A stretch of DNA of 64,000 nucleotides from Cryptococcus deneoformans JEC21 (Eukaryota; Basidiomycota; Tremellomycetes; Tremellales; Cryptococcaceae), in assembly GCF_000091045.1 (NCBI RefSeq), contig NC_006681.1, positions 90,001 through 154,000 on the forward strand. The letters run 5' to 3'. The position numbers and the translations under genes are program-made. Positions 23,397 through 34,602 of this stretch are shown here, in pieces; the stretch's first letter is position 1; every line of letters starts with the position of its first letter. The notes under the pieces are model-generated. The model saw only the letters and a program-made list of their open reading frames with translations, searched no databases and had not been told where the DNA came from.

Positions 23397-26300
23397 GGGA
23401 TCCATCCAAGCACGTAGCCTTGAGACAGATTCTGTAGATTGGTAGCTTCTTTGATCAACTCCTGTACCTGCTTGCTGACACTGAATGGCTGTTCAGAGTT
23501 AGTGTTGTGAAGACCTGTGGCAAATGCCATATGTTTTCAGTTAGATTATATATTGCTGAAAGCCAATCTCCACTAACCGACTAGTTTTCGTTCTATCTGA
23601 GTAAGTACCTAAACCGATTCACCAATTCATTAGCACAAGGTGCCGTTTGAAGTCTGAGAAAATGTCTTACTTGCAGCGCCTTACTGTTCGTCATTTCAGT
23701 ACTGGAAACTCTTGCCATATACGAGTCAGTGCGAAGGCAAGTGGATGTCAACGAGTTATCCAGTTGCTCATAGGGGAGCGAATCTTCTTGTATCGACAGA
23801 TCTTTGGTCTCGCCCTGTTGTGATTGAGTGCCCTGGGAAGAATCTTTCTGTCCAGCTTTGGACTACGTAAAGCTTTGTTAACTTTTGATGGCCATTAAAT
23901 GGACTGATTTACCTTTAACCCTTCCAAAGAGGCTCCAACTTTGGGAGCTTCGCGAAGAACTATATCATCCATCAACTTTGCCTACTCCTCGAAAAAGATT
24001 TTGTTTACCAGCTTCTTCTAATCTGGTCGTACCTGAGGGGTTGTTCTGACTCGACTATTGCAAATTAATCCATGGCCCTAAACATATCGAGTAGAAATGT
24101 TATAAAAACGCTGTACTTACTGTCCACGAAAGCAAAGGGTCATACAAGAAAGCTTCCAACATTGCAAGTAATGTGCTCCTACTGCCACGCAAAACGTCCA
24201 TTGTTATGAAAGAAGCTTGTTTGAATGTTCCCGCTGACCCAGGTGTTTCCAAATCCCCTTGCGATGCAAGCTAAGATTAGGAAAAGCAGTTAGTCTTGTT
24301 TGATTTCATGGAGAAAACCTTACTTCAAATGCATTAGTCATCATTCGGGTGAGACGGAATGGTACCTTTTCAGGCAAGAAGGATCTCTCTTGAGCAACAT
24401 TGAATAGCTGTGATACTGTTAATCATCGTCTGCGCTAGTATACTGCGGGAATGTTACCTACATCACCAAAATCGATATGAAGTGCGCCCCATGTTAGCTG
24501 ATCAACCAAAATATTGCTCCCATGCCTGTCGCCCAATCCAATGATATATCCAACAAAACCTAATTGGGTAGCAAATGAGTAAAGCCTTGCTACTGTTGCT
24601 GGAAAAGGGCCGGAAGGCTCACTTGCAACTCCAACTGTTCTAGCAAAGTTGGTCCTCCTTTTGATCCAGATATCAGCACTTGGGCTTCTCTGCCACAAGA
24701 CATCTTTGATATCACCTTGCATTGGAGATTAGTTATAATAAAAAAGGATTGCATGATTGCTCACTTTGATTCGAATGAGAAAGAGCTGCTTTGAGCCGCT
24801 GGACTTTTATAAGTAACGGCAGTTTGTCATATTTGCCCATCTCAGCTGTTGCATCCAGTTTTGGATTATTAGGATTAAACACATCTGGATCATACTACTG
24901 GTCATAAGCCTCTGCTGCACGCCATTAGACTTCACTCACCCCTAATAGCGAGCCCAGCTCCCGGTTAGTAAGTGCATTTCGTTTGTGCTTGTCTCGATTT
25001 GCTTGAATCATCGATTGCAGCCTGTTATTAACCTGGGTTACTCAGGTCTACTAGTATATCAAGCCAAAGACTCACTGTTGAGTGTTGGATACCCAGCTGA
25101 CAAGACCTGCCGACGGCGAAAGAGGTACTACTTCGTAAGGCAAAAGATGCAAATTTCGGCTAAAGGCATCTGAACGATGATTTAGAAGAGTATTGATGAG
25201 ATTGAATAATTGCATAATACGTTCGTCACCTCGAAGATCTTCGTTACCTTCTGAAAGATTAGCTGGATGTATCTGGCGTAAATGGTCACACATACCCTTC
25301 AGCAGGAACGTGTGATCAGAAAGATATGACTGAATGAGAAGTTTTCGAGGAAGCTGCTTTGAGGAAAGAATGTGGACTACCGGTTGAAAGCCGTCGATGA
25401 ATGCTTGGTCGTCAAGCTTGATATGTGGGTCATAGAGCCCTGATATAGCATGTTTAGAGCAGGTTCAACAATTAAGGGAAATGGAGAATTGTATGTAACC
25501 TACCAGGTACTGTTAAAATGCAGTCTCGCAAACTGAGAAGCCGAGGAGCAGTGCTTGCTAAGTGAAGTTTCATGCCTGGTAATCTCCATTGATTCAGCTG
25601 TGCTTCAATCTCTCCATAAAGCTTCATCCCTGTATATTAGCATCTCGTGATTCTTATTGTCTGCTTGAATAAAATTCTTACTCGATACAACGTGCTGTAT
25701 GCGTTGTTAACAAGATTGAGCTGTCTGCTTGAATTGTACCGGATCAGGGTCTTGTCGACCAGGTGTAGTTGTTCGCCATATTGCAAAACAAACTGATGCT
25801 CATCTGGAGTCTCCGGGTTCTGATTCGAGGATTAGAAAAACGCCGCACCCTTGGGTTACCTAGACGTACTGTTAACATTCTGAGATCTTCTTCCCAAATC
25901 TCTGGGATATCTTGCCACTTTATCTCCATGAGGTCCTGCCTGGGGAGAAAACCATCAATAATACCCCTCCATCTGATCAGCACATCATTATCGTTAGTCC
26001 TCTTAATCAACAATTTGAACAGATTGAGAAACTTGCTTTTCCAACCACGATATAGAAGTGCGGATCAACTCTCTTCCAACTAATTCGGCTTGATCAACTA
26101 AACGAGTGCCATCGGCCATGGTGCAGATATAATCCATAATAACCCTCGCCGCCTCTTGGTGTTCTACTTTGCGAGTTTGAGTAGCAGTCAAGAGAGGCCA
26201 AATAACAGCATGCGGGTAATGAGAGGATATAGTTCTTAATAGCTTAATCAATGTACACTGGAGATCTTTTTGAGGGGTACCTAGACGAGCAATGAGCTGC

Positions 26301-29300
26301 GGGATAGCGGATAACCAGGGTTCAACATCGGTTATGTTGAGTTGATTCTCCACTTCCACAAGCACGGCTTGACTCTCCCCAAATCTGAACCAAAGCGTGA
26401 CTAATCGCAAGAGTGCTTTAATAATGAACTCTGGGCTTTCCTTGGTACGTGCGGCTTGGAACAAGCCTATACAGAACGATATTAGAGCTCGAGACATACT
26501 GTTTCCCATGTGACAGACTTACCTCTCAGCGCCGGGACGACTGAGTTGCTGGATGTAAGTTTGGGGACTTCTGGAGATATGAATGTACTTACTATAGCTA
26601 CCTACCGCCACCCCATCATACCTTGAGAATCCGTTACTCTCAAACAGTGTAACAGACCGTTCAGCGAGAGAAAATGCTGCCTCATGCCTACACAATTCAA
26701 CTTAGTTTCTGAGGTGTGCAATAATCAAAGCTTACCAGGAAACATCTAGCTTTGCCGCTAAAGACGTATACATGAGAACTGTGGATTCTCGATCCTTCAC
26801 TTGCGTCAGTCATGTGAGAGGAATAGATGATGGATCAGAGAGTTATATATATATACCTGTAGCCATTCAGACCCCTGCAAAACAGACGTCCATTCTCCTA
26901 GACGGTAGTAGCGTCTGGCAATTACCTTTCGTTCAAGCGTACTAAGATTTTCAGTTTTGGAGAGAGGCTGCAAACCGAGAGCAGATGCTTCAAGCTCATG
27001 TTTGTTGACGTTGATATATTCAAGATATCGACGCGTGTGAATGTAAAGCCTTTCTAAAGCATCTTCCATTCCATTCTGGTCGTGTCTTTGAAATACATCT
27101 TTCCATCTTGATTCAGCCGATATTAGCAAAGTTTTGATGGACTCTGGTGAGGGCTACTTACTGAAATCTCAATTTCGTATATTCCACTTTGCAACCCTAG
27201 ATGAGCGTGGTTGACCAATTGAGCATAAAGCTTGGCTAATCAATCATCTTTTTACTTACTGGAAGGGTTACCTCTGGAGTTATACGCTTAATTATGGATC
27301 GAGCAGCTTCATGCATTCCTGCACTTTCGCATAGTTTTGCAGTCTTGAGAAAGCAATCCTGCAGCTCAAAAGTTTTTGGTGAGCACGCAAGTGTCCATAT
27401 TTCAAGGCGCTTCAACCACGAATTAGCATCGGCATGGCTCCGTTTGAAACGTGTTTTCCAAGTGGCAAGAATGGTTGGGCGTAGCTCCGGTTGAGACTTA
27501 TACTGAATCGCCTCCTGTAATTCAACCAAGAACTCTGTTTTGGCTAAACTCTTCAGCGCGACTTGCAGCCCAGCTCCCAATTGCATCTGTAGCTCATCGT
27601 AAGAGAGACTTTGAGCTTTGTTGATGTGATGGAAGGCCGAAGCATACTGTTCATTGTGTACATCGATGATAGCCTTGTACAAAGATTTACTTGTGCCTCT
27701 GGGATGAAACGCAAGGTGATCTGCCATTGTATCAAAATCTCCCTGAAGATATCGTCAGAGAGGTTTCTGACAGCTAATATAGGATATCTTACCATATGCC
27801 ATGCAGCTGCGGTTGCCCAGTGCGCCGTGTTTCGTCGTTCATTGTCATCAAGACCTTCAAAGAAGTTCTGAGCCAAGTCATAGCCTTTTTGATAATTCCC
27901 AAGGGCATGGTCTGACGATACATGCGGTCAATGTAAATCAGTGCAGGACTGAGATCCTACTCACAGCAGATCATTCGCAGGTTGAATGAAGAATACATAG
28001 TAGCTTGTTGATTTTTGTCGATTTTGTCTTGAGCGCTGAGAGCCTGCTGCCAGTGACTGAGTGAGGTAATCCACATCGGTTGAGGCTCAATATTCCAATC
28101 ATTCTCCAACCATAACAAGGTACTCCATGCGGCATCATAGCCCCCAGTTCCGACTCTATATGTCCATATAGTCAGTGCATGCAATTAAGCAGTTTTTCAA
28201 TGGCTGGTTTTGTAAGATCGGACTACACTTACCTGATATTAGCTTCTACAAGGTTAGATATGCTTTCCGGAGTAGGAAGTGCTTCTGCTTGTTGCTCAAT
28301 GTACCACAAGATCACCCCAGGCAGTGTCTGATTCAGACCGCCGTGGAAGCATTGTAAGGCACACATTTTTGCAGCCTCAAAGACTTTGGGACTAAAATAA
28401 GGCGTTGTATCTTTCGTGCAAAAGGCCAGAAGATCCAAGAACATGATCAAAATTTCTTTGTTCACAGTCTTGTCTGACAACAGAGAGACTATCGCTTCAT
28501 CAACGACCGCCTGGGACATAACATGAGTAGTAATCTTTTTAATACGGGAAGCCTACCTTGAACGCAGCATCATCCTCTAGCTGCAGGTAACACTTGGCAA
28601 AGGCCGTCTGGAATAGTTCCGCGTTGATAAGCGGCCCCAACTAGAATAAGAACCATCAGAAGACGAATTGTACAGGAAATGATATTACACTACTCTAGAC
28701 GTGACAGTCATTTCGGGGATGTTACTGGCCTCTAGGGTTGCCTGATACAGATTGTGAAGCCAAAGTGAAGGACTATCATTGGGAGAAGAAAGAAGCGTAT
28801 TTGTCCATGTGTGCTGAACACTTCGTGGCTTTGGTGGTAAGTTGTGTGCAAGAATTTCAGACAATAAGGGGTGCTGTGGCGGCTCTTGCGTAGACAAATC
28901 TCGGGCCAATTCAGTTCGATTGTCACGCTGAAAACATGTTACTCATGTGCAATTCTCGAGGCGGATGCCTTAGTAGTATTACGAACACACCTGGTTAGGG
29001 GCATCACTACCGATAGCATTGTTTTTGCTATCCCAAACTTTGATACCGAGACAGTTCACAACTAAAATCAACTCTTCCGTTCCAGCAAGGTTAGCAACTT
29101 TTGCGAGAGAGCGAAGAGGCTTAATGAGGCAGCTTTTCATGGGCTCAAGTGTGTCCGCGGCTTCAATAAGCAGTCTGAGGGACTCCAATATAATTCCTTC
29201 CGATCTTGTCACCTCCAAACCCTTCAATAACAGAGGAAGCCATATCGAAGATGTGTGCGGTAGCGCATGACGAAGTTTTGCTGAAGATAGTAGTCGGAGG

Positions 29301-29401
29301 CCCTCGAGCCACACTGTTTCATCGTCGGGAGAAGTGATCAAAGCCTGACATATTAGAGGGACGGTCCGATGGAGGATGCGGTGTTGGATGTTCCCAGACA
29401 T
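23397..29401 (-). CDS. TLK1: TOR-like phosphatidylinositol-kinase-related protein kinase
   Basis: A PIKK with TOR architecture, built from more than 20 exons and about 1,600-1,700 aa, compared with about 2,400 in canonical TOR. The N-terminus (MSGNIQHRILHRTVPLICQA) enters HEAT-like helices directly. The FAT domain has YKAIIDVHNEQYASAFHHI and LVELQEAIQYKSQPELRP, which follow TOR closely. The FRB-like segment begins ELIRTSISWLEKW and is strongly divergent. The kinase has HEDLR-type sequence GNEDLRGDERIMQLFNLINT, the catalytic GLGDRHGSNIL and the metal-binding HIDFGDVFNVAQE, then FRLTRMMTNAFE and LLAMLEAFLYDPLLSW. The FATC end is VQELIKEATNLQNLSQGYVLG-WIPHW. All catalytic residues are kept, so an active kinase is expected. 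The symbol follows the basidiomycete TOR-like kinase of that name, as I remember it. The first-exon ATG is chosen because the next gene's promoter starts just upstream. Confidence 0.85.
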
Positions 29402-29738
29402 GACTGTGTCGGTATAGGGCGCACGCAGCCTTAAAGCGGGAACGGTGGACGACTTGAGATACGATTATCATGATATGTAATATATCTGACAGGGTCAAAC
29501 GAGTAGCGATCACTCCTTTCTATGGGATATAAAGGAAGAGCTTTGATTGAGAATGGCGACATTCGCTTCGACATAAAGCTCGCGTCGCCCGGCATGGAGC
29601 TGAGTTGGTTCTCATCCCAACTCCTCATGACGTAAGTACTTTTCGTACTTAGCACAAGTATAGTAGTATACATCTGACGCTCGTACGTATAACTATTCGT
29701 ATGGTCAGCTTCAAGGCCAAACCACTCCTAAACTCAAC
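29402..29738. promoter_or_regulatory. Divergent promoter between TLK1 and SKI8
   Basis: 337 bp between two divergent ATGs. A minus-strand open frame at 29431-29673 has no TOR similarity and does not splice into TLK1, so this is taken as promoter and leader sequence. Confidence 0.4.
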
Positions 29739-31099
29739 ATGGTAAGATTCGCTTTTGCCCCATCCATTGTGCAATAGCTCGCTTACTATTGCGCTCACTC
29801 TAGTCCTTGGCGTATCTTGAACAAGATACAACGCAAGGTATCTTTTCTTGTCCTCGTTTATACTCTCTGCAGGCAACTAACTCCTCATTAGCTCTCGCTG
29901 ATTCCATATGGAACGTCAGCTGGAACACGGCCAACCAGCTCGTTACAGCGTCTGCTGATGGCCATATCCGAGTGTGGGATGTTGAAGAGTTGAGACAACC
30001 GGTCCACGATATTGATTCACATCCTCTTGCGATTACGTCTTTGTCAGTGGCCGATAAAAAGGCTTTAGCTTCCAGTCTGGATGGCACTATAGTACTGGTA
30101 GATACCGTGAATGGGGAACAACTAGGCAAAGTTAATTCAGGACGGGTGAAAGTATCGGCGGAAGGACCAGGTGAGCCACGTTCTGGTTGCAGTGAGCACG
30201 CGTTTTTTGAGCTCATACATGCCGATAGAAATCCCTGCTTTTGCCTGTTCTCTGCATCCTCAAAGTGCTTGCTGGGCGTGGTCAGGGCGCTCCTCTAAAG
30301 TTGTCATCCGAACGATGGTCTCCGACGACGCCGACCCCACCACACAAGGACCACTTGGCGGGGAAAGTAGCATTATGGACGGTGGAAAAGGGAAATTTGG
30401 TATGGACTTGCAATTTGTAAGGTTCCAGGGCCTTATGTACCCCTGACATACAGTGGATAACCTTCCTGTAGTCCCCTGATGGTCGCTCACTTGCCCTTGC
30501 TACCGATCAAGGTCAGGTTGTGGTTTTCGACACCGAAACGCGAGCTACTATTGCAACCTACACTTCACATAACAAGGCCGTCAGAACCATTGGCTGGTCT
30601 CCTGATTCCCAAGTAGGTGGATATGATAAATATACAATTCATACAAGAATAAAAGTGACGCTTGGATCTTCTAGTGGCTATACTCTGGTTCTGACGACCA
30701 TCTGATTGTCCTCTATGACGCCCGAGCTGGCTCCCAATCCGGAGCTGGTGGCAAGGGTGAAGGGGCAGTGGCTATGATGCAAGGTCATCAAAGCTGGGTA
30801 CTCAGCGTTGCGCCATCACCTGATGGTAGACTCTTGGGTAGCGGGTGAGTAAAAAAAAGCCGGTCAGTAAAACAAAAGTGTTATACACTGATGCGATCGT
30901 CCCTAGTGGCGCGGATCATCTTATCAAACTTTGGGATATTGGACAGCGAACCTGTGTTTCGACGTCATCGAGCAATGCGGACGTCTGGGGATTTGCGTGG
31001 CAGCCTGAAGGAGCCGGCACCCTTCCCCCTGGGAAGCAATTTGCAGTGGCTGGAGATGATAAGGTCGTTACGCTTTATAGAGCTGCAGGAGCTGTATAG
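29739..31099 (+). CDS. SKI8: WD40-repeat protein Ski8/WDR61
   Basis: Ski8 is a seven-bladed propeller in the Ski complex (exosome cofactor for cytoplasmic mRNA decay); its orthologue WDR61 is also found in the Paf1 complex. The first exon is only the ATG (29739-29741), followed by an intron. Later exons give SLAYLEQDTTQ, ADSIWNVSW, SADGHIRVWDVEELRQPV, SSLDGTIVLVDTVNG, SPDGRSLALATDQGQVVVFD, HNKAVRTIGWSPDSQ, SGSDDHLIVLYDARAGS, HQSWVLSVAPSPDGRLLGSG, GADHLIKLWDIGQRTCV and the end KQFAVAGDDKVVTLYRAAGAV. The HQSWVLSVAPSPDG and SNADVWGFAWQP phrases are characteristic of Ski8/WDR61. A Gly-rich insert sits in blade 5. Stop codon is 83 bp from the convergent ACA1 stop. Confidence 0.88.
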
Positions 31100-31182
31100 A
31101 GCAACTGAGAGAATACCAACATGCATTTTATATTTCAGAACCATTCATTGACGAACTCTCCTTCTTTCTTTCTTCCTTCTAT

Positions 31183-33065
31183 CTATCCTGAGTGCTCTAC
31201 AATCTCTGTGACGAGTTTTCCGTCGACTACCCTTGACTTCATCTGTTCAGGCACAGGCCTTTCGACGAAATCGCCATCTTCGCCGGTAGGAACAGAAATG
31301 TTGATGCTACTGGACTTGCTGGTAATGATTTCGATCACTTCCATGCAATCCTTTGAGAGATACACCTGGCCGGAGTCAGTGGTGTCGACTTGGATGGTGG
31401 GAATGGAGCCGATGATCTGGACTTCAAATGAGGGGGACGAAGTGATAGAGAAAGAGGATACGGCAGAGTCTAGGACGACAGAGGTCTTCTTACATCCGGC
31501 TGCAAGTTGTATCAGCTATATGCATATGCGCTAGGAGCATTGGCTATACTTACCCATGGTCACAGCGTTGATTTTGCCGGAGATCTGAACCACAGAGTTG
31601 ACGCAACCAAAGATGTGAACAGTGTGGTGAAGTTCAGTGTTGTCAATTTTAATAGACCTATTGTCCTCTTGGTTTTCCTGTTATACGTCAGCCACAAAAC
31701 GAGATTATGAAAGGCCAAAAAAAAAGACGAACAATGATCCATTTATTCCCATCTTCAAGCTCGACCTTGGCAGGCTTCTTTGCAGGCTTCGCGCCCGGCT
31801 TGGGCTTGAGAGGCGGGCCCTTCTTTCCATTGTCAGGGACAATGCTGGCGGAACGAAGTGAGGGGTTCTTATGTGTCATTTGGGAACTATCGACCTTTCG
31901 CAATCCAGAAGTGGCGGCGCCACCACGATTCAAATCAGCCAAAAGGGCAGCAGCTCCAGAAGCAGCGGGAGTAGAAGCAGCCTGTGCTGAGCTAGAAGGA
32001 GGTGGAGGAGGTGGGGGAGGAGCAGATGTTGATGTCTTGGGTATAGAAGAGGGGGCTGGGGAACCCTGTGAGAGTTAGCGACGCTCGGAATAAGCAGATC
32101 TTACCTTAGGGTTCCAGACTACACCAGTAACATGCCATTCCTTAACATAGGATTCAAGGGCAGCAATCAACGCAATGAATGACTTGGCCCAGGCAACTAC
32201 CGATGTATTCCTAAAACGGCCATCAGCTCATTGTACCATTAGCTGATTTTCAATCTGCTGACGTTTCTTTGTACTGCTTGATCACGCGGTCGGACCAGAA
32301 TTGAGCGGCGTTCTTCATCTCATGAATGTAAGGGGCAGGTGTAGGTTCCTGGACATTAGCTTCCAAGACAACAAATACAACTCACCATCTGTACCCAGCC
32401 CCAAGCGGGGACACCTTCTCCCAATACATTAAAGCAGACACCCCACTCGCGACCTTCTTTGGATCGACTGAGCTTGTCTTTCGTCTCCATGACCGCTTCA
32501 ATGGCCTTTCCCTGAGGTTCCAGCAATGGCGCCAGTGCATTAGGAGCAGAGGGCTTTGCGTGATTTGACGCAAATTGGAGGAAAGATAACTGCGCTTCAC
32601 ATAGGAGGCCTATGAGAGCCGACTGCAAGTCAGTAGCCATCTATGGGCAATTTGACTCACGTGTTCAGCTACCAAGCCTCCCACTTCCTTGGATTTCGAG
32701 AGGAAGTCATTGAGAGCACCGTTAACGATTTCGTCCTGATAGACCTTGGAGGCCGGGGACAGAGTGGGCTGAGTCATTTCTGCGGATTTGGGAGTCTCCG
32801 GCGCAGGTGGAGCAACGCCCGTCGGAGTATCAGGAGTGGGGGCAGGCGACTTGACAGAGCTGCCGTGAGATGTCTGCGTGACTGCGATGTCTTCCAGACG
32901 ACTTGTGACAGCTAGAAGGGGATGAGTGAAGGTGAGAGGGAAGCGGACGAGGACTACTACCTACCCTCCAAGCGCTTGCTAGAGGGACGTGAGACGGGGC
33001 TGTGGGCACGGGCTGGGGACTTACAGGATTGTGCTGATCGAGTGTATGCCCTGGGATGTGGCCAT
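31183..33065 (-). CDS. ACA1: Adenylyl cyclase-associated protein (CAP/Srv2)
   Basis: CAP binds adenylyl cyclase and recycles actin monomers; in Cryptococcus Aca1 works in the cAMP pathway for capsule and mating. Small 5' exons join MATSQGIHSISTIL, KRLEAV and TSRLEDIAV, giving the cyclase-binding N-terminal motif RLEAVTSRLEDIA, which is lost if the introns are misread. The helical N-terminal domain continues with FLSKSKEVGGLVAEH, then AWGWVQ-EPTPAPYIHEM and NTSVVAWAKSFIAL. A run of eight or nine prolines followed by Ser/Ala-rich sequence forms the profilin/SH3-binding linker. The C-terminal actin-binding beta domain has ELEDGNKWIIENQ, HTVHIFGCVNSVVQISGKIN, QIIGSIPTIQVDTTDSGQ and the end VDGKLVTEIVEHSG. 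The whole domain set is present. It lies between SKI8 (convergent) and MTQ2 (divergent). Confidence 0.95.
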
Positions 33066-33324
33066 GGTGGAGCAATGAGCAGCGGTGGCAGTCCAAGTAC
33101 AGCCACTCGCGAACACATACGTACGTAGTGAGACCAACAGCGCAGACTGACGTCGGGCACCCCATGCGTTACGTAACCCATATTTCGTTTGTCTTCGACA
33201 ACAACAAACCCAGTGGCCAAGCTTCGCCTAAAACCTTTTCGCAAGTCACTCGCTGCTACATAAAGTGCACCTTTACTTGCCCAAACTGTTGTTCAGCCGG
33301 TCCCACATCTTTTAACGTCCAGCC

Positions 33325-34380
33325 ATGTCCATACCTACGCCGAATATCGCTCATTTCACAGAGTCCGATTATGAACACATCTACGAACCTGCAGGTAAAG
33401 TAGCTCGCTCTCTCTCACAGCTGGACACCGGTGACGACCCGTCTTAGAGGACTCTTTTATCCTTCTAGATGCCCTTGAATTAGATGCCGAAGATTTGCTT
33501 CGAATGAATCCATCTGTCTGCGTTGAAATAGGGTCAGCAGTCTCCAAACTACCAATCATTCTAGAGGGCACTAAAGCACTGACTGATTTGCTGCTTGAAT
33601 TTCTGAAGAGCTGGTTCCGGGGTCGTTTCAGCATTCATGTCCAATTTGCTCGGTCACGAAAACAGCTGTACGTACATTGTATGTCGCTTACACATTGAGA
33701 CTACCATTGACCCCTGAAAATGCATAGTCGTCATATCCACTGACATAAATCCGCACGCATGTCAAGCAACCATTAGAACCGGAACGGCGAACAACGTTCA
33801 TCCATCATTGTTGTCACCGTTCAGTAGCTGACTATCGATGGTAGACAATTTTGGATCCAATACGATGTAATCTTGTGGACCCTCTTCTTCCTCGGCTATC
33901 CGAAAAGGTCGACGTACTTCTGTTTAATCCGCCATATGTCCCTACAGATAACCAGGAGTGAGCAGTGATGTGAGATGTTCATGCTAACTTGGGTCACAGG
34001 CTACAAATGACTCAGGAGTCGCGTGATATTGGCGGAGCCTGGGCTGGTGGTGCCGATGGTATGGCCATCACAAACATTTTATTACAGCAGCTTCCGGTCA
34101 GGCATGTCGTATTTCCGTGTGTTCAAACAGCTGATGCAAAGCACGTGTCAGAGTCTTCTGTCTCGGGGCGGCCGTCTCTATCTCGTTGCGATACATCAAA
34201 ATAATACCAAGGATATTAATGCGCGCATGTTATCGCTTGGGTTGCAATCACAAGTATGTATGATTTTATTTTACCTGCCGATGAGACACAATCCAAGGCT
34301 CATTTGTTACAAAGGAAATCATCAAACGACGAGCTGGTAGGGAACTATTGTCTGTCTTGAGGATTTCTAAACCTATATAA
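33325..34380 (+). CDS. MTQ2: HemK-family methyltransferase, eRF1 glutamine methylase catalytic subunit (Mtq2)
   Basis: Mtq2 with Trm112 methylates the GGQ glutamine of translation termination factor eRF1. About seven exons join to roughly 240 aa: IAHFTESDYEHIYEPAEDSF, then EIGAGSGVVSAFMSNLLG (SAM-binding motif I), STDINPHACQATIRTGTAN (motif II), PLLPRLSEKVDVLLFNPPY (substrate-binding NPPY motif), IGGAWAGGADGMAI and LSRGGRLYLVAIHQN, ending GRELLSVLRISKPI. The NPPY tetrapeptide and the AWAGGxDG block place it with Mtq2/N6AMT1 rather than with RNA methylases. Motif I reads GAGSG. The tract from 33530 to 33640 is an intron, with acceptors near 33617. Confidence 0.88.
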
Positions 34381-34602
34381 TGGAGCATTATGTGACAGGT
34401 TGATGATTTCAAACGAAAAAAATGATAAAAATGTTTTCTAGGGCTGGACCAGCTTAATTCTGCGTTGCCCCATGATGCTGAAGATTATTTTTCTTTTGGC
34501 CAATGCTAATATCACAAAGGGCATCGTAAAACGGAGTAGCATGCACTTCTCGCAGAATCCGACGTAAAAAGTCACTTTATACTCTACTAACGATAAACGC
34601 CT
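34381..34602. other. Convergent 3' region
   Basis: 222 bp between the MTQ2 and RAD53 stop codons. Only 3' UTRs are expected. Confidence 0.35.

Noticed and set aside
29431..29673. 80-codon minus-strand frame upstream of TLK1
   Set aside because: Considered as a missing TOR N-terminal exon, but the sequence has no HEAT-like pattern and no matching splice sites.
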